Shown: positions 1 to 6,781 of the stretch, piece by piece
Position numbering within the stretch: the first letter of the stretch is position 1
Layout: each line of letters begins with the position of its first letter
Assembly: GCA_900769695.1 (NCBI GenBank)
Contig: CAAGHO010000003.1
Coordinates: 1 to 23,662, forward strand
Source of the DNA: Bacilli bacterium
Lineage (GTDB): Bacteria > Bacillota_I > Bacilli_A > RF39 > UBA660
Direction of reading: 5' to 3'
Length of the DNA stretch: 23,662 nt
Program-made: the position numbers and the translations under genes
The notes under the pieces: generated by a model
The model's database searches: none
What the model was told of the DNA's origin: nothing
The model's input: only the letters and a program-made list of their open reading frames with translations

Positions 1-2
1 AT

Positions 3-1010
3 AAAATAATAATAGGAATAATAATAGGAGTAGTAATAAGTGGATGCGGAGTATACGCTGCAACAGTAATAGCAGCATCAAATGTAGGTTATTCAGATAA
101 TGCTTCTTTAGGAGCAACAAATGTACAAGATGCCATAGATAAACTAAATACAAAAGCAACAACCAAAATAAAAGAGGCAGAGGCAAAGTGCCCAAAAGGT
201 TATGATTGTACAAAATCAAAATTATGTAAAAGAGCAACAACTTTACACACAGAAACATGTAGCCAAACATCAACCTCATCATATTGTAGTGGAGATGGAT
301 ATACAGCAAGTGGAAGTATGAAAACGACAACTATTACTTATGGAAATTTAGGAACAAATGGAGTACTAACAAGTGGAGATGCCTTTGACTGTGATGTTAA
401 TGGAGATGGTGTGTATGACTCTACAACAGAAAGATTTTACTATGTATCAGATATGACTAATGGAGTAACACAAGACTCAAATACAGCAGTATTAATATAT
501 TATAATAATGTAAGTGAAGGAATAGCTTCCAACTCAACTGCATATGCATATGGTTCGAATGGTAATGGTAATGCATATACAAATGGACCAGAAACAGCAA
601 TAAAACAATTACCAACCACGAGTCAGTGGAAAAATGTGAGTTTGATAAACGCAACAAGGAACATAACAGATGAAAAGAATACTGTTAGGAAATCAGCCTT
701 TAGTTATGATGGTTATGCTGCCAGACTATTAACTGTCCAAGAAGTAAGTGCTGGTTGTGGTCTTACCGTAGGAGGTTTTACAAGAGGAGAATTAAGTAGT
801 AAATGTAAATATTTAATGGAAAGTACAACATATTCATCAAGTAGTTTAAAAACGTATGGAGAATGGCTAGAATCGCCTGATGCGTCTGATTCCATCAGCG
901 CCTGGTACGTGAATGCTCGCAACCGCTACGTCAGCGACGGCGCAGTCAACCGCCCTGGCACTGGAGTCCGTCCTGCAATTGAAGTTCTAAAATCTAATAT
1001 CTCATACTAA
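3..1010 (+). CDS. DGR target: secreted/surface protein with C-terminal variable domain (5' partial)
   Basis: The reading frame is open from the left edge to the TAA at 1008-1010 (335 visible residues); the true start lies outside. Visible order: a hydrophobic stretch ending in VYAA, like a signal peptide or membrane anchor; the segment NVQDAIDKLNTKA (about residues 41-53), seen in many surface proteins of uncultured Firmicutes; a Cys-rich part (CPKGYDC, LCKRA, ETC, YC); a D-x-D-x-NGDG loop like a calcium-binding site; and a C-terminal part with EWLESPDAS and GVRPAIEV, like the C-type-lectin/FGE fold used by DGR variable proteins. Residues about 291-325 are encoded by the variable repeat. The protein is probably displayed outside the cell and diversified to change binding specificity; the ligand is unknown. 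The internal ATG at 318 is not the start, because the frame continues upstream and matches the paralogue at 23250. VR GC content is far above that of the rest of the gene. Confidence 0.9.
   Translation, partial: KIIIGIIIGVVISGCGVYAATVIAASNVGYSDNASLGATNVQDAIDKLNTKATTKIKEAEAKCPKGYDCTKSKLCKRATTLHTETCSQTSTSSYCSGDGYTASGSMKTTTITYGNLGTNGVLTSGDAFDCDVNGDGVYDSTTERFYYVSDMTNGVTQDSNTAVLIYYNNVSEGIASNSTAYAYGSNGNGNAYTNGPETAIKQLPTTSQWKNVSLINATRNITDEKNTVRKSAFSYDGYAARLLTVQEVSAGCGLTVGGFTRGELSSKCKYLMESTTYSSSSLKTYGEWLESPDASDSISAWYVNARNRYVSDGAVNRPGTGVRPAIEVLKSNISY
873..977 (+). repeat. DGR variable repeat (VR)
   Basis: This 105-base segment at the 3' end of the target gene matches the template repeat at 1202-1310. 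Outside the block 918-922, all substitutions lie opposite TR adenines: 879, 888, 895, 898, 906, 927, 934, 936, 939, 940, 942, 951, 952, 954 and 961 (A to G, T or C). No C, G or T of the template is changed in that aligned part. It also lacks one codon relative to the TR (around 960-962). It encodes the segment from SPDASDS to GVRPA. The last 16 bases (962-977) are identical to the TR and are the candidate initiation of mutagenic homology. Confidence 0.95.
962..977 (+). other. Candidate initiation-of-mutagenic-homology (IMH) segment of the VR
   Basis: Sixteen bases (TGGAGTCCGTCCTGCA) are identical between the VR 3' end and TR 1295-1310, after which the two copies diverge. The adenine at 965 is unmutated. 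In known DGRs an invariant GC-rich block at the VR 3' end marks where cDNA integration starts. The role is inferred from position and identity. Confidence 0.65.
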
Positions 1011-1201
1011 GGGTTTTCAAAAAAATAAAAAATATGAAAAAAAATAATGATTTTTTGAAAATATAGAGTAAGAGATATAGAGCCTTGTCGAGAAAGATTT
1101 TTGCTGAAGGCAAAATATCAACGAGGCAAGGCCCCAAAAAAATGGTATTATTTAAATAAAATAAATAATATAGGGAGAATACTGGATATGTGATGGTTCC
1201 T
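1011..1201 (+). other. Non-coding spacer between DGR target gene and template repeat
   Basis: There is no plausible gene here: an A/T-rich first part, then a GC-richer structured segment at 1082-1132 (listed separately), then an AT-rich stretch up to the template. Together with the TR and the leader to 1499, the gene-free stretch is 489 bases and probably encodes the non-coding DGR template RNA. I could not assign a convincing promoter for that RNA. Confidence 0.6.
1082..1132 (+). ncRNA. Structured RNA element upstream of the DGR template repeat
   Basis: Bases 1082-1090 (GCCTTGTCG) pair with 1122-1132 (CGA, a GG bulge, then CAAGGC), enclosing an inner hairpin TTTTGC (1099-1104)/GCAAAA (1110-1115) with a 5-base loop. 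The GC content stands out from the surroundings. The C and A runs that follow do not form a terminator U-tract on the plus strand, so a structural part of the template RNA is more likely. The role is inferred. Confidence 0.45.
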
Positions 1202-1310
1202 TCGCCTAATGCGTCTAATTCCAACAACGCCTGGAACGTGAATGCTTTCCATCCGCAACGTCAACAACAACACAGTCAACAACACTGGCAACAATGGAGT
1301 CCGTCCTGCA
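1202..1310 (+). repeat. DGR template repeat (TR)
   Basis: This 109-base non-coding copy of the VR is rich in AAC/AAT units in the target reading phase, the usual design that lets adenine mutagenesis create many amino acids without stop codons. It is transcribed to template RNA and copied error-prone at A by the DGR reverse transcriptase. Two length differences from the VR are visible: bases 1247-1252 (TTCCAT) stand opposite five VR bases and do not match by A changes, and one AAC-type codon near 1290-1295 has no VR counterpart. The 1-base change means that a full copy of this template would shift the target's reading frame. Bases 1295-1310 equal the VR 3' end. Confidence 0.95.
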
Positions 1311-1499
1311 ACTTTCTCTAAAACTAAGAATTTTCAGACAAATATAATTATAATATTCAGTTAAAAATGTAAAGCTAGAGAAAATAAGTAATCTTCCTCA
1401 TTTAAAAGATGAAAAATATGTTATAGATGAGAAAATGTGCTAGTAGATATAAAATTGAAAAGGCATTTTCTCTACTACTATAACGATGGAGGTATTTAT
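1311..1499 (+). other. Non-coding DGR spacer/leader between template repeat and accessory gene
   Basis: No gene is supported here. The segment carries a possible hairpin: 1429-1437 (GAGAAAATG) pairs with 1464-1472 (CATTTTCTC). A competing pairing is 1441-1447 (TAGTAGA) with 1471-1477 (TCTACTA). In the Bordetella phage DGR the spacer downstream of the TR is part of the RNA needed for cDNA synthesis; this stretch occupies that place. The ribosome binding site of the next gene (GGAGG, 1488-1492) ends it. Confidence 0.5.
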
Positions 1500-1916
1500 A
1501 TGAAATTAATAGATACCTACTATAACTATAAATTAAAATATAAAGAATATGTAGTACTGTTAAAATCAGGAATATTCTATGAATGTTTCAATGATGATAT
1601 TGGTATTATATATTCTTTATTTCATTATAAAATAAAAAATAATGGTAGTAATTATGTAGTAGGTTTTCCAAATAATTCTTTATCTAAGATATGTAATATT
1701 TTAGAAAATAATGATATTAATTATATAATAGTAGATAAAGATAATATTATAGATAAATATAAAAGTAAAAATAATAATTATAGTAAATATTATATAGATC
1801 TTAATAGATTACAATATATAACTTATAAGATAGAAGATATTTATAATAAATTAAATAATAAAATATTAGATAATAATATAGAAAAAATTTTATTAAGTAT
1901 TGGTGATTTATTATGA
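1500..1916 (+). CDS. MutS-domain-I-like DGR accessory protein (MSL type)
   Basis: 138 residues. I chose ATG 1500 because GGAGG at 1488-1492 has ideal spacing; the longer GTG frame from 1437 lacks such a site. The protein resembles the N-terminal mismatch-recognition domain I of MutS: a K-Y-K-E-Y-V-V-L-L-K-x-G-x-F-Y-E stretch matches the MutS pattern of a tyrosine/phenylalanine-glutamate motif, followed by VVGFPNNSLSKICNILENN and YIIVDKDN, like the end of that domain. No ATPase or clamp domain follows, so it is not a repair MutS. MutS-like small proteins are known as an accessory type in some DGRs. Its stop TGA overlaps the next start (ATGA, 1913-1916), which implies translational coupling with avd. 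Role in mutagenic retrohoming is inferred. Confidence 0.7.
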   Translation: MKLIDTYYNYKLKYKEYVVLLKSGIFYECFNDDIGIIYSLFHYKIKNNGSNYVVGFPNNSLSKICNILENNDINYIIVDKDNIIDKYKSKNNNYSKYYIDLNRLQYITYKIEDIYNKLNNKILDNNIEKILLSIGDLL

Positions 1917-2239
1917 AAGATAAATTATTAATTGCGACAAAAACCAAAAAGACTATCGAATATATATTTACTATATGTGATAATTATCCTCATAAGTATA
2001 TAGAATTAAGAAAAAGAATTATTAATACTAGTTTTGATATATTAGAAAATATTTATATTAGTAATATTGATTATTCTAATAGAAAATTAATTATACCTAA
2101 AATAAAGATGTTAGATTATTATTTAAAACTTAGTTATAAGAATGAAGTTATTACTAAAAGAAGATATGAAGTTATATCTAATTATTTATTAGAAATTATA
2201 AGAATGATATTAGGTTGGAATAGTGAAAAAAGTAAATAG
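1913..2239 (+). CDS. avd: DGR accessory variability determinant (Avd-like four-helix protein)
   Basis: 108 residues, predicted nearly all alpha-helical and rich in Lys/Arg, the size and character of the Avd/four-helix-bundle family. In the Bordetella phage DGR, Avd forms a basic pentameric barrel that binds the reverse transcriptase and the template RNA and is required for cDNA synthesis. Segments such as KKTIEYIFTICDNYPHKY and the ISNYLLEIIRMILGW end fit the family's helix pattern. The gene overlaps the upstream MutS-like gene by 4 bases and the reverse transcriptase by 17 bases, so the three are translated as one coupled operon. The frame is intact. The assignment rests on length, composition and context; residue identity to reference Avd could not be computed. 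Confidence 0.78.
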   Translation: MKDKLLIATKTKKTIEYIFTICDNYPHKYIELRKRIINTSFDILENIYISNIDYSNRKLIIPKIKMLDYYLKLSYKNEVITKRRYEVISNYLLEIIRMILGWNSEKSK

Positions 2240-3356
2240 ACTATATAATAGAATTAATGATATAGATATTATTTGTGATATGTATGATAATGTAATATCA
2301 AGAAATACTAAAAATAAAAGTAAAATAGAAAAATTTAATGATTATTATAGTTCTAATATAATAAATATTAAAAATATTATTAATAATTGTAATTATAAAG
2401 TATCAAAATATAATATATTTTTAATTAGAGAACCTAAATTAAGAATTATTATGAGTCAAAATATTACTGATAAAGTAATTAATCATTTAGTAGCAAAATA
2501 CTTTTTAGTAGATATTTTTGATAAATCTTTTATAGATACTAATGTCGCTACTAGGATAGGTAGGGGGTACTCATTATGGTCTTATTAAAGTAAAGAAATA
2601 TTTAAATGAAATTAAATTTAAAAATAGTAATTTTTATTATTTAAAATTTGATATTAGTAAGTATTTTTATAATATAGATCATGATATAGTAAAAGAATTA
2701 ATTAGAAAGAAAATTAAAGATAAAGATGTTTTAAATATTATTGATAATATCATAGATTTACTGATGCTGATTATGTAAATTTTTGTATTAATAAATTAAA
2801 AGAAAAAGAAATTAATAGAATTAATAATTTAAAGATAAGAGATAAAGAAAAAAATTTAAAAATAGAAGAGATAAATAATATTCCACTATATTTATCTGGT
2901 AAAGGATTTCCTATTGGAAATATGACTTCTCAGTTAGTAGCAATTTTATATTTAAATGAACTTGATCATTATATAAAAGAAATTCTAGGTATTAAATATT
3001 ATGTTAGATATATGGATGATGGAATTTTGATACATGAAGATAAGAATTATTTAAAATATTGTTTATTTAAAATAAAAATTATTTTAAGTAAATATAAATT
3101 AAATCTTAATTTTAAAAAAAATGAAATAAATAGTATTAAGAAAAAACTTGATTTTTTAGGATATAGACTTGTTATAAGAGATAATAAGATTATTATGAAA
3201 GTTAGAAATGATTGTAAAAAAAGATTTAAAAAGAAAATTAAATTATTAAGATATAAAGATTATAATAAATATAAAAATTTAATAGAAAGTTATAAAGGTC
3301 ATTTAGGATATGGTGACTGTAGAGGTTTATTTTATAAAGTTGTTAAGGAAAAGTAG
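2223..3356 (+). pseudogene. DGR reverse transcriptase, broken by two compensating frameshifts
   Basis: The gene starts at GTG 2223 inside the end of avd and ends with TAG at 3354-3356. Three frame segments reconstruct one ~377-residue protein. The first is in frame to about 2565, where a run of five G (2563-2567) has one base too many; the second runs to about 2757-2759, where one base is missing; the third restores the original frame. Motifs: REPKLRIIMSQ (about 70-80), the region after R-G-T-H-Y-G (about 114-119), KFDISKYFYNIDH with the first catalytic Asp (about 143), KGFPIGNMTSQ whose SQ is typical of DGR enzymes rather than the SP of retrons and group II introns, and YMDD (about 263-266). 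The enzyme copies the template RNA with errors at adenines. No intron maturase domain follows. If the frameshifts are real, no full-length enzyme is made without recoding. A hairpin terminator overlaps its end. Confidence 0.9.
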
Positions 3357-3405
3357 AACCTTTCTACAATAATATAGGTAGAAAGAAGTTTACTTTTCTT
3401 TTTTT
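3348..3405 (+). terminator. Rho-independent terminator of the DGR operon
   Basis: A two-part stem: outer 3348-3359 with 3388-3398, and inner CTTTCTAC (3360-3367) with GTAGAAAG (3378-3385), loop of 10. Seven T follow at 3399-3405. It begins in the last codons of the reverse transcriptase. Confidence 0.8.
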
Positions 3406-3492
3406 CTTCTTTAGCAGATTTCTTTTAATAATACTTTTTTCATTTAAAGGAAATTTACAAATTAGTCAGCCTAACTTAGAAAGGAGTAAAAT

Positions 3493-4386
3493 ATGTCAAA
3501 AGATTTAATAAAGACTGAAATGAATGTAAATAATAATAAAATTAGAGTTATGATAGTTAATAATGTTAATTATATATCTTTAACTGACTTAGCAAAATAT
3601 TCTAATTCAGAAAATCCAGCCAATGTAATTATTCATTGGATGAGTAATAAAGGAACATTAAATTATATTGGTTTATGGGAACAACTAAATAATAATAATT
3701 TTAATTTCACTGAATTTCGTGAAATTAAAATTAATGAAGTTGGTTATTCTTCATTTACATTAAGTCCTAAAAGATGGATTGATAGAACAAACGCAATTGG
3801 TATTTATTCTAAAGGTGGTAAATATAGTCTAGGAACATTTGCTCATCCTGATATAGCGTTTGAATTTGCTAGTTGGTTAAGTCCTGAATTTAAATTATAT
3901 TTAATAAAAGAATTTGAAAGATTGAAAAAGAATGAGGCATATCAACATAAGTTAGAGTGGCATGCTAATAGAGTTTTATCAAAAGTAAATTATGTAGTTC
4001 ATACTGATGCAGTTAAAAATTATATAGTTCCTACACTAACAGAAGAACAAAAAAGATTTGTATATGCTGAGGAAGCTGATGTATTAAATGTAGCATTATT
4101 TGGAATGACTGCTAAAGAATGGCGTGAAGATAATCTAGAACTAGCTAAAAAAGGAAATATAAGAGATTATACTGATTTACTTCACTTAATTATTTTAAAT
4201 AATTTAGAAAATACTAATGCTGAATTTATAAAATTAGGTATTAGTCAAAGTGAAAGACTTATAAGATTAAATGAATCTGCAAGAAACCAAATGGAAATAT
4301 TAAAAAATAATCATGGAATAAAGGAACTTGAAATTTTACAAAGACAAATAAATGAAAATAATAAGTATTTAATTGAAAATAAATAG
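3493..4386 (+). CDS. KilA-N domain protein
   Basis: 297 residues, ATG 3493 with AAGGAG at 3481-3486. The N-terminal ~140 residues fit the KilA-N DNA-binding domain: ISLTDLAKYS, an I-x-x-W-M-S-N-K stretch, LGLWE-type IGLWEQLNN, then FTLSPKRWIDRTNAIGIYSK and the strongly conserved ending FAHPDIAFEFASWLSPEFKLYLIKEFERLK (about 117-146). The remainder is helical with a coiled-coil-like end. KilA-N proteins occur in phages, large DNA viruses and many bacterial accessory regions, where targets are mostly unknown. It stands alone between the DGR terminator and the aldolase. It may be a leftover of a phage or mobile region that also carried the DGR, which is inference only. Confidence 0.85.
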   Translation: MSKDLIKTEMNVNNNKIRVMIVNNVNYISLTDLAKYSNSENPANVIIHWMSNKGTLNYIGLWEQLNNNNFNFTEFREIKINEVGYSSFTLSPKRWIDRTNAIGIYSKGGKYSLGTFAHPDIAFEFASWLSPEFKLYLIKEFERLKKNEAYQHKLEWHANRVLSKVNYVVHTDAVKNYIVPTLTEEQKRFVYAEEADVLNVALFGMTAKEWREDNLELAKKGNIRDYTDLLHLIILNNLENTNAEFIKLGISQSERLIRLNESARNQMEILKNNHGIKELEILQRQINENNKYLIENK

Positions 4387-4477
4387 AATCTAATGAATAA
4401 AATTTCATAATATATTGTAAAAAAATTACTACTTTTATCTGAATATTTAGATAATTTGAGATTTTTTATTAGAAATT

Positions 4478-4486
4478 TGGTACAAT
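4478..4486 (+). promoter_or_regulatory. Extended -10 promoter of the aldolase gene
   Basis: TGGTACAAT forms an extended -10 element 18 bases upstream of the start codon. A possible -35 (TTGAGA, 4456-4461) sits at a long 19-base spacing, which the extended -10 would tolerate. Confidence 0.5.
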
Positions 4487-4504
4487 AAGTAAGGAGGCTA
4501 GAAT

Positions 4505-5392
4505 ATGGATAAGGAAAAAGAACAAGTAATAAAAATGAGAAAAGGTTTTATAGCAGCGCTTGATCAAAGTGGTGGAAGTAGTGGTAAGACTTTAGCTTTA
4601 TATGGAGTAGGAAAAGATAGATATAAAGATGATAAAGAAATGTTTGATTTAATTCATAAATTTAGAAAGAGAATAATGACAAGTAGTGTTTTTTCAAAAG
4701 AAGAAATTATTGGAGTAATTTTATTTCAAGAAACTATGAATAGAAAAATTAATAAAAAGTTTGTCGCTGATTATTTATGGGATGAAAAAAATATTGTTTC
4801 TTTCTTAAAAGTAGATAAAGGATTAATGGATATAGAAAATGGTGTTCAATTAATGAAACCTAATCCAGAACTATTAAATATTTTAGATGAAGCTAAGAAT
4901 AAAAATATCTTTGGTACAAAGATGAGATCAGTTATTCATGAAGCAAATCAAAAAGGAATAGAAGAAGTGGTTAGACAACAGTTTACTATCGCAAAAACAA
5001 TTTTTAATGCTGGTTTAGTTCCAATTATTGAACCTGAGGTTAATATTACAAGTCCTGATAAAGAGCAAATAGAAATAATTCTAAAAGAAGCAATTGATAA
5101 AGAACTTGAAAATCTTGATGATAATATGAAAGTTATCTTTAAATTTAGTTTACCATCTAAAGATAATTTCTATAGTTGTTATTTAACTAATCCTAAAGTA
5201 TTAAAAGTAGTTGCTTTATCTGGAGGATATACGAGAAGCGATGCTTGTAAAATACTTTCAAGAAATAATGGTGTAGTTGCAAGCTTTTCAAGAGCACTAT
5301 TAGAAGGATTAGAAGAAAAACAAACAAATAATGAATTTGATAATACTTTAAAAAATAATATAAAAGAAATATATGAAGCATCAGAAAGCTAA
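4505..5392 (+). CDS. fda: Class I fructose-bisphosphate aldolase
   Basis: 295 residues, the same length as the staphylococcal class I enzyme Fda, with near-identical stretches: GFIAALDQSGGS (about 14-25), FLKVDKGL, NGVQLMKP, IFGTKMRS, GLVPIIEPEVNI, LSGGYTRSDA and ASFSRAL. It cleaves fructose 1,6-bisphosphate to dihydroxyacetone phosphate and glyceraldehyde 3-phosphate through a lysine Schiff base; the lysine in the VIFKFSLPS strand is the likely one. It works in cytoplasmic glycolysis or gluconeogenesis. The start has an ideal AAGGAGG (4491-4497). It is transcribed alone, with its own promoter and a terminator overlapping the stop codon. Confidence 0.95.
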   Translation: MDKEKEQVIKMRKGFIAALDQSGGSSGKTLALYGVGKDRYKDDKEMFDLIHKFRKRIMTSSVFSKEEIIGVILFQETMNRKINKKFVADYLWDEKNIVSFLKVDKGLMDIENGVQLMKPNPELLNILDEAKNKNIFGTKMRSVIHEANQKGIEEVVRQQFTIAKTIFNAGLVPIIEPEVNITSPDKEQIEIILKEAIDKELENLDDNMKVIFKFSLPSKDNFYSCYLTNPKVLKVVALSGGYTRSDACKILSRNNGVVASFSRALLEGLEEKQTNNEFDNTLKNNIKEIYEASES

Positions 5393-5406
5393 AAATGCTT
5401 CTTTTT
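5375..5406 (+). terminator. Terminator after aldolase gene
   Basis: GAAGCAT (5375-5381) pairs with ATGCTTC (5395-5401), followed by five T. The upstream arm lies inside the last codons of the gene. Confidence 0.7.
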
Positions 5407-5443
5407 CTTTGAATTCATGTTAAAATAATAATAGGTGGTAGAA

Positions 5444-6682
5444 ATGAAAGAATTTATTTCAATATTAATAAGTTTCATATTTATGAGTTTAGCAGAAAGT
5501 GTTGATTCTTTCTTTAACAATAAAATTAGTATAGATACAATTATAGTATGCAGTAGCTTATTTTCAATAAACTTACTAGCGAGAAGTTTAGGTGAAATTG
5601 GAACTTATACCTATAGAGTTATTAGAAAAAGAGAATTTTCTTACTTAGCTATTACAGGAATTGTTAGTTTTATAGTAGGCTTAATTATATTTTTACTAAG
5701 ACCTTTATTAGTAAATTTATTTGACATAAGTATTAATCAAAAAATAATGCTTTCTAATTTACTTGCTTTATATATTATGTATTTACCTGCTAGTTTAGTA
5801 GATGGTGGTTTTCTTGAAATAGTTAGGCTTAAAAATAACTTAAAGTTGTATAGAAAAAGTTTAATTCTTTTTTATGTTTTATTAATTTCATTTGATTTAC
5901 TTGCTTTTTTATTAACAAAAAATTTGATTATGTTATATATTGCAACAATAATGGCACATATAATCAATATTATTTATTTAACTATTAAATTTAAATTAAA
6001 ACGTTGCAAAATATCAGCTGAAGATATAAATAATATTAAGAAATATGGCATTGTTTTAATAACAGAAAGATTATTATCAAGAATATTCATTCTTATATAT
6101 GGAGTTTTAGCAAGTTGGATGGGAGAATTTAAGTATGCAGTTCATTCAATTTGTTATTCGGTTTGCTTGAATTTGGAAATAATTACTAATGCTTATAGTG
6201 CAGCTTTAATGATAAAGATACCAGAGGCAAAAAATAAAGAAAAACAAGTTGCTTCACTAGAAGAATATATGAAAAAATGTTTTGTAATTATTTTAATGAT
6301 GAACTTTATATTATCTTTAGTTATGTTAATAATCCAACATGGAAGTTTACCTATAAAAGCTTGTTTTCCATATATTATACTTTATTCTTGTACAGTGTTT
6401 GGATTATATTTATATGAATCATATAAGGCAATTTGCATAATTCAAAAGAAACCTACTATTCTTTTAAAAGGTTCAACTATAGGAGTTATATGCAGAGTGG
6501 TAGTTTGTCTATTATTTATTAAAAGTAATATTAATTTATATATATTCGCAATTGCCAGTTTCCTAGATTTCTTTGTTAGAGGAATATATTATAAAAATAA
6601 ATTTAATAAAGAAACTAATTATGAAAATGAAATTATAGATGATGTAAATCCAAATCAAAATCATATTTTAGAAGAAGCATAG
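5444..6682 (+). CDS. MATE-like polytopic membrane transporter/flippase
   Basis: 412 residues. ATG 5444 is preferred because AGGTGG at 5433-5438 is correctly spaced; an upstream in-frame GTG lies inside that site. The protein has about 11-12 hydrophobic segments separated by short polar loops and a polar tail (about 390-412), the layout of the MATE/polysaccharide-flippase superfamily. Visible features include the first-helix stretch FIFMSLAESVDSFFNNKIS and a polar middle loop (about 175-200). MATE proteins export cationic compounds or flip lipid-linked sugars with an ion gradient; the sequence does not tell me which. It lies between two terminated units and may be transcribed with the regulator that follows, though that gene has its own promoter. 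Confidence 0.6.
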   Translation: MKEFISILISFIFMSLAESVDSFFNNKISIDTIIVCSSLFSINLLARSLGEIGTYTYRVIRKREFSYLAITGIVSFIVGLIIFLLRPLLVNLFDISINQKIMLSNLLALYIMYLPASLVDGGFLEIVRLKNNLKLYRKSLILFYVLLISFDLLAFLLTKNLIMLYIATIMAHIINIIYLTIKFKLKRCKISAEDINNIKKYGIVLITERLLSRIFILIYGVLASWMGEFKYAVHSICYSVCLNLEIITNAYSAALMIKIPEAKNKEKQVASLEEYMKKCFVIILMMNFILSLVMLIIQHGSLPIKACFPYIILYSCTVFGLYLYESYKAICIIQKKPTILLKGSTIGVICRVVVCLLFIKSNINLYIFAIASFLDFFVRGIYYKNKFNKETNYENEIIDDVNPNQNHILEEA

Positions 6683-6698
6683 TTTTAAAGCTTTTTGC

Positions 6699-6734
6699 AA
6701 CCAATTTTATACAAAAAGATACCGATAATTGGTT
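6699..6734 (+). promoter_or_regulatory. Inverted repeat, candidate operator of the XRE regulator
   Basis: AACCAATT (6699-6706) and AATTGGTT (6727-6734) form a perfect 8-base inverted repeat with 20 bases between. The right arm overlaps the proposed -35 of the next gene, a placement suited to repression. It could also form a hairpin, but no T-run follows. Confidence 0.4.
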
Positions 6735-6757
6735 TTGCTACTGATAATATTTATAAT
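6729..6757 (+). promoter_or_regulatory. Sigma-A-type promoter of the XRE regulator
   Basis: TTGGTT (6729-6734), a 17-base spacer and TATAAT (6752-6757), with a second overlapping TATAAT at 6757-6762. It lies 25 bases upstream of the start codon. Confidence 0.5.
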
Positions 6758-6781
6758 ATAATTTGGGTGGAGGTGAGAAAA

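Noticed and set aside
457..922. Minus-strand open frames inside the DGR target gene
   Set aside because: They lie antisense to a gene with clear domain and paralogue support, have no ribosome site, and arise from AT-rich codon bias.
1055..1081. Promoter for the template RNA (TTGAAA and TATAGA)
   Set aside because: The spacer is only 15 bases and both boxes are imperfect; the AT-rich sequence offers many such pairs.
994..1227. Minus-strand open frame over the DGR spacer
   Set aside because: It runs through the structured spacer and into the TR, is low in complexity and has no family resemblance.
2563..2567. Programmed frameshift in the reverse transcriptase
   Set aside because: The G run is not a usual slippery heptamer, no stimulatory structure is evident, and a second opposite shift would also be required.
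2223..3356. Group II intron or retron reverse transcriptase
   Set aside because: The SQ motif, size of about 377 residues, lack of a maturase domain, and the paired VR/TR with avd point to a DGR.
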